A stretch of DNA of 16,110 nt from assembly GCA_946480605.1 (NCBI GenBank), contig CAMLKW010000093.1:1-16110 (forward strand), read 5' to 3'. The position numbers and the translations under genes are program-made. This stretch comes from an uncultured Roseateles sp. (GTDB taxonomy: Bacteria > Pseudomonadota > Gammaproteobacteria > Burkholderiales > Burkholderiaceae). Positions 14,587-16,110 of the stretch are shown piece after piece. The notes below the pieces were generated by a model. The model saw only the letters and a program-made list of their open reading frames with translations. It ran no database searches and was not told the DNA's origin. Positions within the stretch are counted from its first letter, which is position 1. Each line of letters starts with the position of its first letter.

Positions 14587-15301
14587 GCAAGGTGTTCCAG
14601 GCCATGCTGCGCAGCCGCGCGGACTCGCCGCTGTCCTCCATCTCGCGCAGCACGGCCGTCAGGCGCGACAGCAGTTCGCGGTGGCGCTTGTGCAGCAATG
14701 CATGCAGCGGCGTCAGCTGGAAGCGCGTGGGCAGTTGCTCCAGGCCGGCCAGGTCGCCGGCGTCAAGGTCGGGCGCGCCGGCGGCGGAGGTCAGCAGCGC
14801 CACGTCGATGACGTCGGAGCGCAGCAGCCGCAGCAGGTCGGTGCGCGTGCTGGCCTCGATCTTGCGGGGCGCCTCGGCCAGCCATTTCTCCAGCAGCACG
14901 ACGCCGCGCGGGTAGCCCAGCCGCAGCGCCATCAGCGCCGCCTCGTCGCGCGGACGCGGCCCGGACTGGCGCACATAGCCCAGCACCTGAACGGTCGCGA
15001 TGGGCACCGGCACCAGCAGCAGCTCGGGATGCTGGGCGGCCAGTTCACGGATGCGCAGGGCCTCGCCGTCCAGCTGGCCCAGCGTCGTCAGCAACAGCGA
15101 GCGGCGCAGCGGCAGCGGCTCGAACTGCAGCTCCAGCCCCAGCTTCTCGAAGGCCCGCCGCAGGACGGCGCGGCCCATGGGGGCCAGGCCGGTCTGGTCG
15201 TTGGCATCGGTCGCGAAGCGCAGCGGCGCGGGCGCGGCCCGCGCGGGCCAGGCCAGCGCGCACAGCGCCGGCCCCGCGTGTCGACGTCGCCAACCCGGCA
15301 T
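14576..15301 (-). CDS. Periplasmic solute-binding-like protein (PBP2 / bacterial SBP family 3-like)
   Basis: A 241-residue protein with a short Sec signal (MPGWRRRHAGPALCALAWPARA, cleavage before APAPLRFA). The body has the pattern of small family-3-like solute-binding proteins: LRFATDAND at the first strand, then LGQLDGEALRIRELAAQHPELLLVPVPI around 73-100, then a second lobe with KIEASTRTDLLRLLRSDVIDVALL. No permease or ATPase of the amino-acid ABC type is next to it. It may be an orphan binding or sensory protein. ATG 15301 has GGAGG 5 nt upstream. It lies 105 nt downstream of flgH on the same strand, so it could be read from the flagellar promoter. It ends inside the last codons of the convergent M20 gene. 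The ligand is unknown. Confidence 0.82.
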   Translation of the reverse strand: MPGWRRRHAGPALCALAWPARAAPAPLRFATDANDQTGLAPMGRAVLRRAFEKLGLELQFEPLPLRRSLLLTTLGQLDGEALRIRELAAQHPELLLVPVPIATVQVLGYVRQSGPRPRDEAALMALRLGYPRGVVLLEKWLAEAPRKIEASTRTDLLRLLRSDVIDVALLTSAAGAPDLDAGDLAGLEQLPTRFQLTPLHALLHKRHRELLSRLTAVLREMEDSGESARLRSMAWNTLLMP

Positions 15302-15406
15302 CGCTGCCTCCTGCTCCTTGTCGCGCCACCAGCGCCCTGCGGGCCATGGTAGGGCGGCGCCGCGGGGCCGGGATCGCGGGAGAACCCGCCGCAGGCAGAC
15401 TGGAGG
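15302..15406. other. Gap between flgH and the solute-binding gene
   Basis: 105 bases downstream of flgH. A perfect 5-bp hairpin (GCGGG-AGAA-CCCGC, 15376-15389) lies 18 nt after the flgH stop in the minus-strand transcript. No T-run follows it, so it is at best a weak pause or processing site and not a clear intrinsic terminator. No promoter consensus was recognised. Read-through from flgH into the solute-binding gene is possible. Confidence 0.4.
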
Positions 15407-16078
15407 TCAGCTCGGCGCGATGTTCAGGAAGAACCGCGACAGCCAGCCCACGGCATGGGCGTCGCTGACCGCGCCGCGCCCCCGCTGCTCGATGCGCACG
15501 TTGGCCACCGAGGTTGACGCCACCGCATTGCCCTGGCCGATGGAGCGCGGGTCCACCTGGCCCGAGAAGCGCAGCACGTCCACGTTGCGGTTGACGCCGA
15601 TCTGCTTCTCGCCGCTGATCATCAGGTGGCCGTTGGGCAGTACGCCGGTGACGACGGCCGTGATGGCGCCGGTGAACTCGTTGGTGTTCTGGTTGCTGCC
15701 CTTGCCCTTGTTGTCGTTGGCCGAGGTGGCGCCGGCGCTGGCGCGGCCGAAGGAGTTGCCGGCGATGCCCGGCAGCGCCGTCACGCCGGCCGACAGGGCG
15801 CCGGTCTTGCTGAGCTCGCTGGTGCTGGTCTGCGTGGCCGACACGCGCTCGGTGATGTTGATGGTCAGCGTGTCGCCCACCAGTCGGGCGCGGTGGTCCT
15901 CGAACAGCGGGCGGTAGCTGGCGGCCTGGTAGATGGCGCCGTTGCTGGACACCTGCGGCTGTACCAGCGGCAGGTTGACGACCGGCGTGTGGCTCAGCTC
16001 CACCTCCGGCGTGGGGTAGGGCGTGGCGCAGCCGGCCAGCAGCGCGGCGGCGGCGAGAAGGGCGGCGAGGGACTTCAT
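15407..16078 (-). CDS. flgH: Flagellar L-ring lipoprotein FlgH
   Basis: A 223-residue outer-membrane lipoprotein that builds the L-ring around the distal rod. The N-terminus is a lipoprotein signal with lipobox LAGC (lipidated C17). The body carries the FlgH signatures: NGAIYQAASYRPLFEDHRARLVGDTLTI (46-73), with the conserved RLVGDTLTINITE strand, and GVLPNGHLMISGEKQIGVN (146-164) near the C-terminal third. The C-terminus VGWLSRFFLNIAPS is the usual end of FlgH. Length agrees with the family (about 230). The start at 16078 has GAGG about 8 nt upstream and follows the flgG stop by 11 nt. Unusually, the next minus-strand gene is not flgI but a solute-binding-like gene, with flgI about 6.2 kb away. 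Confidence 0.96.
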   Translation of the reverse strand: MKSLAALLAAAALLAGCATPYPTPEVELSHTPVVNLPLVQPQVSSNGAIYQAASYRPLFEDHRARLVGDTLTINITERVSATQTSTSELSKTGALSAGVTALPGIAGNSFGRASAGATSANDNKGKGSNQNTNEFTGAITAVVTGVLPNGHLMISGEKQIGVNRNVDVLRFSGQVDPRSIGQGNAVASTSVANVRIEQRGRGAVSDAHAVGWLSRFFLNIAPS

Positions 16079-16089
16079 GGCGCGCCTCG

Positions 16090-16110
16090 TCAGATCTGGG
16101 CCAGCTTCTG
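16090..16110 (-). CDS. flgG: C-terminal end of distal rod protein FlgG (partial)
   Basis: Only the last six codons and stop lie in the window. They read QKLAQI followed by TGA, matching the conserved FlgG C-terminus (enteric FlgG ends QKLTQL). With flgH starting 11 nt later this fits the standard flgG-flgH order. The rest of the gene lies to the right of the window. The call rests on a very short match plus position. Confidence 0.8.
   Translation of the reverse strand, partial: QKLAQI

Noticed and set aside
15376..15389. Hairpin GCGGG-AGAA-CCCGC downstream of flgH as a terminator
   Set aside because: The stem is 5 bp and no T-run follows on the minus strand. Kept only as a weak structure in the gap description.
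9219..15406. Mobile element or genomic island with attachment sites
   Set aside because: No integrase, transposase, tRNA or flanking direct repeat was found, and base composition matches the neighbours. Insertion is inferred from gene order only.

Overview
The window is very GC-rich, with tightly packed genes, ATGA/TGATG stop-start overlaps and a strong excess of GC in third codon positions. FlgH, FlgI, FlgJ (with a glucosaminidase domain), FlgK and FlgL are of proteobacterial type. Together with the long FlgK/FlgL, this points to a betaproteobacterium, most likely Burkholderiales (Rubrivivax/Leptothrix/Roseateles-like). The species assignment is inference by eye, not a search result.

Layout. 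On the minus strand, read from right to left, lies a flagellar rod/ring/hook operon. It begins with the last codons of flgG (16090-16110), then flgH (L-ring lipoprotein). After a break come flgI (P-ring), flgJ (rod cap and peptidoglycan hydrolase), flgK and flgL (hook-filament junction). The same strand continues with a YuxH-like HDOD protein, a multi-PAS HisKA_2-type sensor kinase, and a response regulator cut by the left edge. That last trio looks like a signalling unit attached to the flagellar operon.

The break is the notable part. In the usual order flgH is followed directly by flgI. Here about 6.2 kb separates them (9219-15406). This interval holds a plus-strand cassette: a YtrA-type GntR regulator, an ABC ATPase, two large polytopic membrane proteins that are paralogues of each other, and a cytoplasmic M20 amidohydrolase. 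The first three genes are coupled by ATGA overlaps, and the last two follow at 4 and 36 nt. A minus-strand periplasmic solute-binding-like protein sits just downstream of flgH and overlaps the M20 gene tail to tail by 11 bp.

The regulator's promoter region holds a perfect 10-bp inverted repeat whose right arm runs into the start codon. It has a nested second arm at 8-bp spacing, and the putative -10 box sits so close to the ATG that the mRNA may be leaderless. The cassette is read as an autoregulated ABC transport or resistance unit with a heterodimeric permease and possibly a linked hydrolase; its substrate cannot be told from sequence. The same 134-bp intergenic region must also carry, or be crossed by, the transcription of flgIJKL, so envelope-stress control and flagellar assembly may meet there.

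No RNA genes, insertion sequences, CRISPR arrays or convincing intrinsic terminators were seen. No gene-free stretch exceeds 300 bp; the three larger gaps (3925-4031, 9219-9352, 15302-15406) are described below.
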